Part shown: positions 9,539 through 16,684 of the stretch, piece after piece
Numbering within the stretch: position 1 is the stretch's first letter
Layout: every line of letters begins with the position of its first letter
Assembly (NCBI RefSeq): GCF_022809125.1
Contig: NZ_JALGBI010000001.1
Location: 2,852,001-2,916,000 of the forward strand
Direction of reading: 5' to 3'
Source of the DNA: Variovorax terrae
GTDB taxonomy: Bacteria; Pseudomonadota; Gammaproteobacteria; Burkholderiales; Burkholderiaceae_C
DNA length: 64,000 bases
Made by a program: the position numbers and the translations under genes
The notes under the pieces: model-generated
Databases searched by the model: none
The model's input: only the letters and a program-made list of their open reading frames with translations
What the model was told of the DNA's origin: nothing

Positions 9539-10711
9539 ATGAGCGGCGGATCCAAGGCTCGGCCTTCGCTGGGCCATTTTCTTTGTCTTGACGATTTCGA
9601 GGCGGCGGCGCGCCGGCACCTGCCGGCCCCCGTGTTTGCCTACGTCGCGGGAGGTGTGGAGCGCAATCAGTCGCTCCGGGCGAATGCCACGGCTTTCGAG
9701 AAGCACGAGTTCGTGACCCGGGTGCTCGTGGACACGTCGAAGCGTTCCACCGACACCACTCTATTGGGTAAAACGTGGTCCGCGCCTTTTGGCATCGCGC
9801 CGATGGGCATCTCGGCCCTGTCGGCCTACCGCGGCGACCTGGTGCTCACGAGCGCAGCAGCGAACGAGAACGTTCCGATGATCATGAGCGGCTCCTCGCT
9901 CATCCGGATGGAGGAGATCGCCCAGGCCAACCCCAACGCCTGGTTCCAGGCCTACCTGCCGGGCAGGAAGGAGGACATCGTGGCCCTGGTCAACCGAGTC
10001 AAGGCCGCGGGCTACGGCACGCTCGTTGTCACGCTCGACGCCTCCATCGCCGCGAACCGGGAGAACAACGTCCGCGCCGGGTTCTCCACCCCGCTGCGGC
10101 CCAGCGCACGCCTGGCATGGCAGGGCCTCACCCATCCTCGCTGGCTGTTGGGCACGTTCCTCAGGACGCTCGTGCGGCACGGCATGCCGCATTTCGAGAA
10201 CAACCATGCGCACCGCGGAGCACCGATCCTGTCGGCCAACGTGCTGCGCGACTTCTCGGACCGCGGGCACCTGGGCTGGGCTGACATCCGGATGATCCGG
10301 CAGATGTGGCCCGGCAAGATGATCCTCAAGGGCATTCTGGACGTACGCGACGCGCGGACGGCCGTAGCCGCCGGGGCGGACGGCATCATCGTGTCCAACC
10401 ACGGCGGCCGCCAGCTCGATGGCACCACATCGCCGATGCGTGTGCTTCCCGATATCGTGCAGGCCTGCCCCGAAGTGCCGGTGATGATCGACAGCGGCTT
10501 TCGCAGGGGGACGGACGTGCTCAAGGCCTTGGCTCTGGGCGCCAGATTCGTGTTTGTCGGCCGCCCGTTCAACTATGCAGCGGCGGTGGCCGGAGAAGCC
10601 GGGGTGCGCAGAGGCATCGCCTTGTTGCGAGACGAGGTGTCGCGGGACATGGCGATGCTGGGCGTCACCTCAACGGCACGCATCGGCCGCGACCTCCTGC
10701 TCGATGCGTAG
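9539..10711 (+). CDS. FMN-dependent alpha-hydroxy-acid oxidase/dehydrogenase
   Basis: A 390-residue member of the L-lactate dehydrogenase (LldD)/glycolate oxidase family. The catalytic His is in SNHGGRQLDG near residues 284-293, and the FMN phosphate site DSGFRRGTDVLKALALGA follows. It oxidises an L-2-hydroxy acid to the 2-oxo acid. It lies 7 bp after the Bug gene and ends the operon that begins at 6801. Together with YdiJ (D-acids) it would allow both stereoisomers to be used. Convergent with the Bug gene at 10732. Confidence 0.9.
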   Translation: MSGGSKARPSLGHFLCLDDFEAAARRHLPAPVFAYVAGGVERNQSLRANATAFEKHEFVTRVLVDTSKRSTDTTLLGKTWSAPFGIAPMGISALSAYRGDLVLTSAAANENVPMIMSGSSLIRMEEIAQANPNAWFQAYLPGRKEDIVALVNRVKAAGYGTLVVTLDASIAANRENNVRAGFSTPLRPSARLAWQGLTHPRWLLGTFLRTLVRHGMPHFENNHAHRGAPILSANVLRDFSDRGHLGWADIRMIRQMWPGKMILKGILDVRDARTAVAAGADGIIVSNHGGRQLDGTTSPMRVLPDIVQACPEVPVMIDSGFRRGTDVLKALALGARFVFVGRPFNYAAAVAGEAGVRRGIALLRDEVSRDMAMLGVTSTARIGRDLLLDA

Positions 10712-10731
10712 GTCGCGGTCGAGCTCCATCG

Positions 10732-11724
10732 CTACTTTGTTGTCGAAGGCGAGGCCCGCTTCGTGGCCTCGATCACCTTGCCGATGCGCGCGAGCTGCGA
10801 CTGTTTCAGCGCGGCCAGCGCGGCCGGCGAGGTGTCTGCCGCCGGCGTGATCGCCAGGTCCGCCAGCTTGGCCTTGACCTCGGGCGCCTGCAGCACGGCC
10901 ACCATCTGCCGCGCGATGGCCTGGCCCACGGCCGGGGGCGTGCCCGCCGGGGCGAACAGGCCATACCAGACCTTCATGTCCACGTCGTCGAGATAGCGGC
11001 TCTCGTTGAGCGTGGGCACCTCCGGGGCCGCGGCCGAGCGCACGTTGTCGCTGACGCCGAAGGCCTTGACCTTGCCGGCCTTGATCTGTGCCAGCACCGT
11101 GGGCAGCACCATCACCGCCAGGTCCACATGCCCGCCCACGAGGTCGGTGGCGATCTGCGCGCCGCTCTTGTAGGGCACATGCACCATGCCGAACGCGCCC
11201 ACCTGCTGGGTCAGCTCGCCCAGCAGGTGCAATTGCGTCCCCACGCCGGCCGAGGCGTAGCTGAGCGAGCCGGGGTGCTGCCGCAGGTGCTCGATCAGCT
11301 GGTCGGTGGTGTTGAAGGGCAGCGCGGCCTTGCCGACCAGCACCATCGGCTGCGTGCCGATCAGTCCCAGCGCCGCCAGCGGCGTCCACCGGCCCGGCAC
11401 GGCCGCGGGGTCGGTCAGGCGCGTGATCTCCAGCTCGCTGCCGCTGCCCACCAGCAGGGTGTAGCCGTCGGCGGGGGCGGCCATCGCCTTTTGCGTTCCG
11501 ATGACGCCGCCGGCGCCGGCCACGTTCTCCACCACGAACGACTGGTTCATGCGCGCCCCGAGCTCCTTGGCCACCAGCCGGGCCAGCGCGTCGGTGCCGC
11601 CGCCGGCGCCGTAGGGCACGATCACGGTGACGGGTTTGGCCAGCGGGTAGTCCTGCGCCAGCGCGCACACCGACAATCCCGCGGCGGCGGCCGCGAGCAC
11701 GGCCTTGAGGAAGATGCGTTTCAT
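10732..11724 (-). CDS. Bug-type tripartite tricarboxylate transporter substrate-binding protein
   Basis: A 330-residue periplasmic binding protein with a signal peptide (MKRIFLKAVLAAAAAGLSVC, cleavage near residue 23) and the Bug hallmark VTVIVPYGAGGGTDALAR. GGAG precedes the ATG at 11724. It ends the crp-bacA-like-amidase operon and probably delivers the amide or acid that the operon handles. It is not close in sequence to the Bug protein at 8545 beyond family motifs. Confidence 0.92.
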   Translation of the reverse strand: MKRIFLKAVLAAAAAGLSVCALAQDYPLAKPVTVIVPYGAGGGTDALARLVAKELGARMNQSFVVENVAGAGGVIGTQKAMAAPADGYTLLVGSGSELEITRLTDPAAVPGRWTPLAALGLIGTQPMVLVGKAALPFNTTDQLIEHLRQHPGSLSYASAGVGTQLHLLGELTQQVGAFGMVHVPYKSGAQIATDLVGGHVDLAVMVLPTVLAQIKAGKVKAFGVSDNVRSAAAPEVPTLNESRYLDDVDMKVWYGLFAPAGTPPAVGQAIARQMVAVLQAPEVKAKLADLAITPAADTSPAALAALKQSQLARIGKVIEATKRASPSTTK

Positions 11725-11752
11725 AGGTACTCCATGGACTCCATTGCGTCGA

Positions 11753-13144
11753 TCAGAAAGACGGCAGAGGTGGCGGCGGTGCGGCGCGCTCCAGCGCGAG
11801 CAGCGCGTCGAACAGCAGGGCTTCATCGCCCCGGCGCGCCACCAGCTGCACCCCGAGGGGCAGGCCGCCGCAGTCCAGCCCGATCGGGTACGACGCCGCG
11901 GGATGGCCGGCCAGGTTGAACGGGTAGGTGAAATAGCTCCAGCCCACCGCGCCGCAGGCCTCGCGGCCCGCCGGCGCATCGCGGCCGGTTTCGAAGGCGG
12001 CCACCGGCGTGGTGGGCATGAGCAGCAGGTCGAAGCGCTCGAAAGCCCGGTCGATGTCGGCGATGCAGCGCTGCCGGGCCTCGCTCGCCTCGCGCAGGCC
12101 CTGCCGGCCCCGCTCGCGCGTGAGCGCGATCTGCGCGGCCAGCGCGGGGTCGAGCTGCGCTTCGATGGCGCGGTCCGCGCCATCGGCCACGCCCACGCGC
12201 TGCGCGATGCCACGGTAGAACTCGGTGGACCACGCCTCGACCGGATCGTCGGCGAGGCCCTGCCAGCGGCTCGTCGCGGCGCCCAGTGCCGCGCCCAGAA
12301 CCCCGGCGGCGTGCCAGGCCGCGGCGCGCGCCTCGCCGCTGGCCCAGCCGTAGCTGAAATCCTCGCACCAGCCCAGGCGCAGCCCCGGCGTGGCATGCGC
12401 GCCCTCCTCCCAGCGCAGCGGCGCGAACCCCTCGGAGGACGGATCGCCGGGGTGCGGGCCGGCGACCACGCTGAACAGCAGCACGGCATCGCGCACGGTG
12501 CGGGCCAGCGGTGCCACATGCGCCAGGCCCGGCGTGGCCGACGCCGGCCACACCGGCACGCGGCCATACGAGCCCTTGATGCCCACCAGCCCGCAAAACG
12601 ATGCGGGGATGCGGATGGAGCCGCCGCCGTCCGTGCCCAGCGCCAGCGGCACGAGCCCGGCCGCCACGCCCGCCGCCGCCCCCGCGCTGGAGCCGCCCGG
12701 CGTGTGGGCCGGGCGCCAGGGGTTGACCGTGGTGCCGGTCAGGGGCGAACTGCCGACGGCCTTGGAGCCCAGCTCGCTGGTGGTGGTCTTGCCGACGATG
12801 CAGCCGCCGGCCTGCCGGATGCGCGCCACCGAGGGCGCGTCGTGCGCGGCCAGGCTGCCGGCGAACAGGCGCGAACCGAAGGCCTGCGGCAGGCCCTGCA
12901 CCGCGATCAGGTCTTTCACCGAAACGGGCACGCCGGCCAGCGGCCCCGGGTCTTCTCCGGCAGCGATGCGCCGGTCGATCTCGCGCGCGGCCGCCAGCGC
13001 CCCTTCGGCGTCCAGCGCCGCATAGGTGTTGAGCTGCGGCTCGTGCCGCGCGGTGCGGTCGAGGAAATGCGCCATCGTGCTCAGCGCGCTGATGCGGCGC
13101 TGCCGCACCTGGGCGGCGATCTCGCAGGCGGTCAGCCGGTGCAT
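11753..13144 (-). CDS. Amidase signature family hydrolase
   Basis: A 463-residue amidase with the complete Ser-cisSer-Lys triad: Lys77 (VSVKD), Ser152 (PGGSSAGAAAG) and Ser176 (TDGGGSIRIP). It hydrolyses a carboxamide to the acid and ammonia; the signature does not fix the substrate. A GatA role is unlikely because no gatB/gatC is nearby. It starts 9 bp after the BacA-like gene and is followed by a Bug binding protein. Confidence 0.92.
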   Translation of the reverse strand: MHRLTACEIAAQVRQRRISALSTMAHFLDRTARHEPQLNTYAALDAEGALAAAREIDRRIAAGEDPGPLAGVPVSVKDLIAVQGLPQAFGSRLFAGSLAAHDAPSVARIRQAGGCIVGKTTTSELGSKAVGSSPLTGTTVNPWRPAHTPGGSSAGAAAGVAAGLVPLALGTDGGGSIRIPASFCGLVGIKGSYGRVPVWPASATPGLAHVAPLARTVRDAVLLFSVVAGPHPGDPSSEGFAPLRWEEGAHATPGLRLGWCEDFSYGWASGEARAAAWHAAGVLGAALGAATSRWQGLADDPVEAWSTEFYRGIAQRVGVADGADRAIEAQLDPALAAQIALTRERGRQGLREASEARQRCIADIDRAFERFDLLLMPTTPVAAFETGRDAPAGREACGAVGWSYFTYPFNLAGHPAASYPIGLDCGGLPLGVQLVARRGDEALLFDALLALERAAPPPPLPSF

Positions 13145-13153
13145 GGCACGGCC

Positions 13154-13747
13154 TCAGGCCCGCAGCAGCCGGGCGGCGGGGGCGTCCTTCCAGGCCAGCA
13201 GCTCTTGCGTGCGCACACGCTGCATGCCGTAGACCAGCCACACCACGTCCACCTCGCCGATCACCTGGTCGATGCGGAATCGGTCGGGGTATTCCTGCGC
13301 CAGGTCGGTCGAGGTGAAGCCGGAGTCGTATTCGCCCGCGAGCAGCCCCTGCGCCACGCGCGAGTTGGAGATGACCTCGGTGCGCGTCTCCCACTGCCCG
13401 GGGTCGAAGTAGCCGCGCGTCGCGACCATGTAGCCCAGGCTGCGCGGCTTTTCCACGTCCTTGCGCGTGAGCACGCCCATCGGCCGGGTCGGGCCGATGA
13501 AACTGTCGATGAGGAAGATCTCGCGATGGTGCCGCTCGATGGTCAGCGCCACGTCGGGATGCGCGCAGACCTGGATGGTGAAGTCCACCACGCCCTCGCG
13601 CATCAAGCTCAGCGCGTCGAAGAAATGCTCGACGTAGCGGATGTCCGCGTCGAGGCCGTGGAAGCCGATGTAGCGCCGCGTGTTGAGGTCGTGGTTGCTG
13701 CCGGCCGGCCCCAGGGTGGCGAACACCTTGCGTTGATGGTGGGTCAT
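13154..13747 (-). CDS. BacA/prephenate dehydratase-like protein
   Basis: A 197-residue protein beginning MTHHQRKVFATLGPAGSN. The TLGPxGS opening, a central region rich in I/V with HPDVALTIERHHREIFLIDS, and SNSRVAQGLLAGEYDSGFTS match the layout of the prephenate dehydratase catalytic domain and Bacillus BacA (prephenate decarboxylase). No ACT domain is present, so it is not a normal PheA. An alternative start is ATGATG at 13759. In a Crp-amidase-Bug operon the role is unclear: it may act on, or bind, a dicarboxylic ring compound. Confidence 0.6.
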   Translation of the reverse strand: MTHHQRKVFATLGPAGSNHDLNTRRYIGFHGLDADIRYVEHFFDALSLMREGVVDFTIQVCAHPDVALTIERHHREIFLIDSFIGPTRPMGVLTRKDVEKPRSLGYMVATRGYFDPGQWETRTEVISNSRVAQGLLAGEYDSGFTSTDLAQEYPDRFRIDQVIGEVDVVWLVYGMQRVRTQELLAWKDAPAARLLRA

Positions 13748-13779
13748 GGCGCCCATCATGGCCCCGCCGGCACCGGCTG

Positions 13780-14442
13780 TCAGTATCTGGCGATACCAAG
13801 CAGCGCGCTGCCCGGCGGGATGTCGATGCGGCGCAGGCCGGTGACGACCAGGCCTTGCGCCGCGAGCTGGCGCAGCACCCGCGTCACGGTGACGCGCGAC
13901 AGCCCCGTCATGGCGCCGATCTCCTCGTGGGTCAGGTCGACGTGGCAGCCGCCGGCGCCGCGGCCCGGCATGCGCGCGATGCGCCGCAGCAGCTCGCAGA
14001 CCCGGTCGGCGGGAAGCGCCGCCGTCACCCCCGCCAGCTTCTGCGCCAGGGTGCGCTGCTTGGCGCTCATGATGCGGATCAGCTCCAGCGCCAGGGCCGG
14101 CTCGGCGGCCATGCGGCGCTGGATCGCGGGGGCCTCGTACACGCCGAGCTCGCACTCGGTGACGGCCGTGGTGGTCACATAGCGGCGCAGCCCGTCGAAG
14201 GCCGCGCCTTCGCCGAACAAGGTGCCGGGGCCGAAGATTTCAAGCAGCAGCGGCTGGCCGTCGGGCCGCTCGATGGAGGCCTGCACGAAGCCGCTGCGGA
14301 TGAGGTAGAACCGCGGGTCCACATCGCCCTGCGCATAGATCAGGGCGCCCGCGCCGGCCCGCATCGCCGCGCCCGGCCCGGCAGCGGCGGCCCAACCCGC
14401 AGCCAGGGCACTGCTGGCATCCCACGAGGCAAACTGGCTCAT
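13780..14442 (-). CDS. Crp/Fnr family transcriptional regulator
   Basis: A 220-residue regulator with an N-terminal cyclic-nucleotide-type beta-roll (YAQGDVDPRFYLIRSGFVQ, GPGTLFGEGAAF) and a C-terminal HTH (LTHEEIGAMTGLSRVTVTRV). There are no N-terminal Fnr cysteines, so it is not an oxygen sensor of that type. First gene of the operon 14442-10732 (33 bp before the BacA-like gene) and probably its local regulator. Divergent from the methyltransferase at 14551. Confidence 0.92.
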   Translation of the reverse strand: MSQFASWDASSALAAGWAAAAGPGAAMRAGAGALIYAQGDVDPRFYLIRSGFVQASIERPDGQPLLLEIFGPGTLFGEGAAFDGLRRYVTTTAVTECELGVYEAPAIQRRMAAEPALALELIRIMSAKQRTLAQKLAGVTAALPADRVCELLRRIARMPGRGAGGCHVDLTHEEIGAMTGLSRVTVTRVLRQLAAQGLVVTGLRRIDIPPGSALLGIARY

Positions 14443-14550
14443 CGTTCCAATGGTAGCGATGAAAACAGCACCGGAGGGCCTGGCCAGACGTTGACCCCGG
14501 CCGCCGCAGCCCGCTTCCACAGCCCGCAGTTCCCGGCGTACCATGCCCCC

Positions 14551-15012
14551 ATGGACCGCCTCGAACTCAAAATCCCGCCCCCGCTGGTGGCGCTGCTGCT
14601 GGCGCTGGCGATGGGGTGGGCGGCAAGGCATCTGCCGTCCGTGCCGCTGGGCTTCGAAGTGCGCCTGGGTGCCGCCCTGGCGGTGGCGCTCATCGGCGCG
14701 GTCTTCAGCGTCGGCGGCGCGATGGCCTTTCGCCGTGCGCACACGACCGTCAACCCGCTGGAGCCCCGCAAGGCCTCGGCGCTGGTCACCTCGGGCGTCT
14801 ACCGCGTCACGCGCAACCCGATGTACGTGGGCCTGCTGTTCGTGCTCATTGCCTGGAGCGTCTGGCTGGCGTCGCCTCTGGTGCTGGCGGGCCCGCTCGT
14901 CTTCGTCCCCTACATCACGCGGTTCCAGATACGGCCCGAGGAACGGGTGCTGGCCGAACTCTTTGGTGCGGACTACGCCGGGTACCTGCGCCGCGTGCGC
15001 CGCTGGCTCTGA
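14551..15012 (+). CDS. Isoprenylcysteine carboxyl methyltransferase family membrane protein
   Basis: A 153-residue integral membrane protein with about four hydrophobic segments and the family C-terminus: VYRVTRNPMYVGLLFVLIAW, then RPEERVLAELFGADYAGYLRRVRRWL spread over the last 40 residues. This NPMY...EE...YxxYxxxVxRW pattern is the ICMT/PEMT fold. Bacterial members methylate unknown small acceptors with SAM. A longer frame upstream runs antisense through the Crp gene and was rejected. Confidence 0.88.
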   Translation: MDRLELKIPPPLVALLLALAMGWAARHLPSVPLGFEVRLGAALAVALIGAVFSVGGAMAFRRAHTTVNPLEPRKASALVTSGVYRVTRNPMYVGLLFVLIAWSVWLASPLVLAGPLVFVPYITRFQIRPEERVLAELFGADYAGYLRRVRRWL

Positions 15013-15038
15013 ACACCGGGCCTCGCCTTCTCCCGAAG

Positions 15039-15137
15039 GCCTGCAGCCGCTTCGCAGCGCCCATTTTCTGAGAATTTCAAAAGAAATCCGGCCGATGTCC
15101 TTGTCGCACGGTCATTTCATGCTATCAAAACAAGAGC
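15039..15137 (+). repeat. Interspersed repeat copy B (99 bp)
   Basis: Ungapped partner of 2733-2831 (about 80% identical over 99 bp), ending GCTATCAAAACAAGAGC. It fills the gap between two convergent genes and ends 6 bp before the monooxygenase stop, the same setting as copy A. Confidence 0.8.
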
Positions 15138-15143
15138 GTCGGA

Positions 15144-16337
15144 TCAGCCGCTCCACGGTGCGCCCCGGTACAGCCAGGGCAGATCCAGCAGGCGCTCGCC
15201 GAGCGCGCGCATCGCCAGATCGCGGCCCCATGCCAGCGGGCCGGCGGCGTGGAAGATACGGCCATTGCGCTGCGAGCGCGCCTGCACGCGCGCGCAGCGC
15301 TGCCAGCGGTTGAGGCCGTAGCGGCGCAGCGCCGTCGGCACGTCCAGCGCCTCCATCGCCAGCAGGTGCGCCAGCTCGAAGGCATCTTCCAGCGCCATGC
15401 CCGCGCCCTGCGCGAGGTAGGGCCGCATCGGGTGCGCCGCATCGCCCAGCAGCACCACGCGGCCCCGCACCATCTGCTCGGGCCGCTGCAGCGGCGGCCG
15501 GTCGTTGAGCGCCCACAGGCGCCAGCCAGGCATGGCCTGCACCAGCTCGCGCAGCGGCGCGCACATCTCGCCCAGGGCGGCCAGCAGCTCGGCGGCCGTG
15601 CCCGCCTGGTCCCAGCTCTCGGCCGCCGCGGCGGCCTCGCCACCGGGCCGGCGCTCCACGATGGCGACGACGTTGAGCGCGTCGCCCTGGCGCACCGGGT
15701 AAGCCACCACATGCAGCTGCGGCCCGAGCCAGGCCGTGACCTGGGTGCTGCGCAAGGCAGCAGGCAGCGCCTGTTGCGACACGAGCGCGCGGTAGGCCAG
15801 GTGGCCGGTCGGCTGCGCGGGCCCGTCGCCCCAGACCACGCGGCGCACGGTGCTCCACAGGCCGTCGGCCCCGATCAGGGCTTCGCCCTCCACCTCCTTG
15901 TTGGCGGCGGTGCGCAAGACCACGGCATGCTCGGAGGCATTGACCCCGGCAATGCGGGTACCGGGGTTGAGGCTGACCACCGACCCGGCCGCCGCCAGCA
16001 GCAGGGCATGCAGGTCGGCGCGGTGCACCGTGGCATAGGGCGCGCCGTAGCGGGCGCGGATGGTTTCACCGAGCCGCAGGCGGCCCAGTTCGCGGCCATC
16101 GAGGGCGCTGCGCACGCGAAGCTGGTCGGGAAACGCCGCCACCTGCGCCAGCGCGCCGTCCAGGCCCCAGGCCTGCAGCAGCCGGGTGGCGTTGGGGCCG
16201 AGCTGCAGCCCGGCCCCGACCTCGCTGAACGCCTCGGCCTGCTCGAACAGCCGGCCCTGCCAACCCGCGCGCGTGCAGGCCAGCGCCGCCGCCAGCCCGC
16301 CGATGCCGCCACCCGCCACAAGAAACTGCTTTTGCAT
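15144..16337 (-). CDS. FAD-dependent aromatic monooxygenase (salicylate hydroxylase-like)
   Basis: A 397-residue group A flavoprotein monooxygenase. The FAD-binding GGGIGG is at residues 9-14, the DG-type segment (IGADGLWSTVRR) near 155, and GDAAHPMRPYLAQGAGMALED near 298. The last motif is typical of salicylate, 3-hydroxybenzoate and 6-hydroxynicotinate hydroxylases. It adds a hydroxyl group to an aromatic acid using NAD(P)H and O2. No ring-cleavage gene lies nearby, so the substrate is open. Confidence 0.9.
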   Translation of the reverse strand: MQKQFLVAGGGIGGLAAALACTRAGWQGRLFEQAEAFSEVGAGLQLGPNATRLLQAWGLDGALAQVAAFPDQLRVRSALDGRELGRLRLGETIRARYGAPYATVHRADLHALLLAAAGSVVSLNPGTRIAGVNASEHAVVLRTAANKEVEGEALIGADGLWSTVRRVVWGDGPAQPTGHLAYRALVSQQALPAALRSTQVTAWLGPQLHVVAYPVRQGDALNVVAIVERRPGGEAAAAAESWDQAGTAAELLAALGEMCAPLRELVQAMPGWRLWALNDRPPLQRPEQMVRGRVVLLGDAAHPMRPYLAQGAGMALEDAFELAHLLAMEALDVPTALRRYGLNRWQRCARVQARSQRNGRIFHAAGPLAWGRDLAMRALGERLLDLPWLYRGAPWSG

Positions 16338-16388
16338 TCACGCGATTGTGCCTTCGCGTGAACGCCTTTTTTTGCACGAAGGCGGGGG

Positions 16389-16682
16389 TCAGTGGCGCGG
16401 CCGGTGCGGCTGCGGCGGCTGCACGATGCGGGGCTCGCCCGGCGGCGCCGGCGGCGCGCCGGGCGTGGCGCAACTGCCGCAGCTGTCGCAGGCGCCGCAG
16501 CCGGGCGTGCTGCCCAGCGCGGCCGCCATGCGCTGCGCCTGCTCTTCCTGCACGCCCAGGCGGCGCGAGCCGCTGGCCAGCCGTGCGGCCAGTGCGCGGC
16601 GCCAGCGCGCCGGCATCCAGTGCCACAGCGCGTAAAGCGCGGCCGCCAGCACGATCAGGCCCACGGCGAGTTGCTGGCCCAT
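16389..16682 (-). CDS. Cys-rich single-pass membrane protein in the feo operon
   Basis: A 97-residue protein (MGQQLAVGLIVLAAALYALW) with one N-terminal transmembrane segment, a basic stretch, the cluster CGACDSCGSC (four Cys as CxxCxxCxxC) and a Pro-rich tail. It starts 2 bp after feoB. It occupies the place of FeoC but has no winged helix. I recall such proteins after feoB in Burkholderiales (DUF6587), function unknown. The Cys cluster could bind iron or an Fe-S cluster; this is inference. Confidence 0.8.
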   Translation of the reverse strand: MGQQLAVGLIVLAAALYALWHWMPARWRRALAARLASGSRRLGVQEEQAQRMAAALGSTPGCGACDSCGSCATPGAPPAPPGEPRIVQPPQPHRPRH

Positions 16683-16684
16683 GG

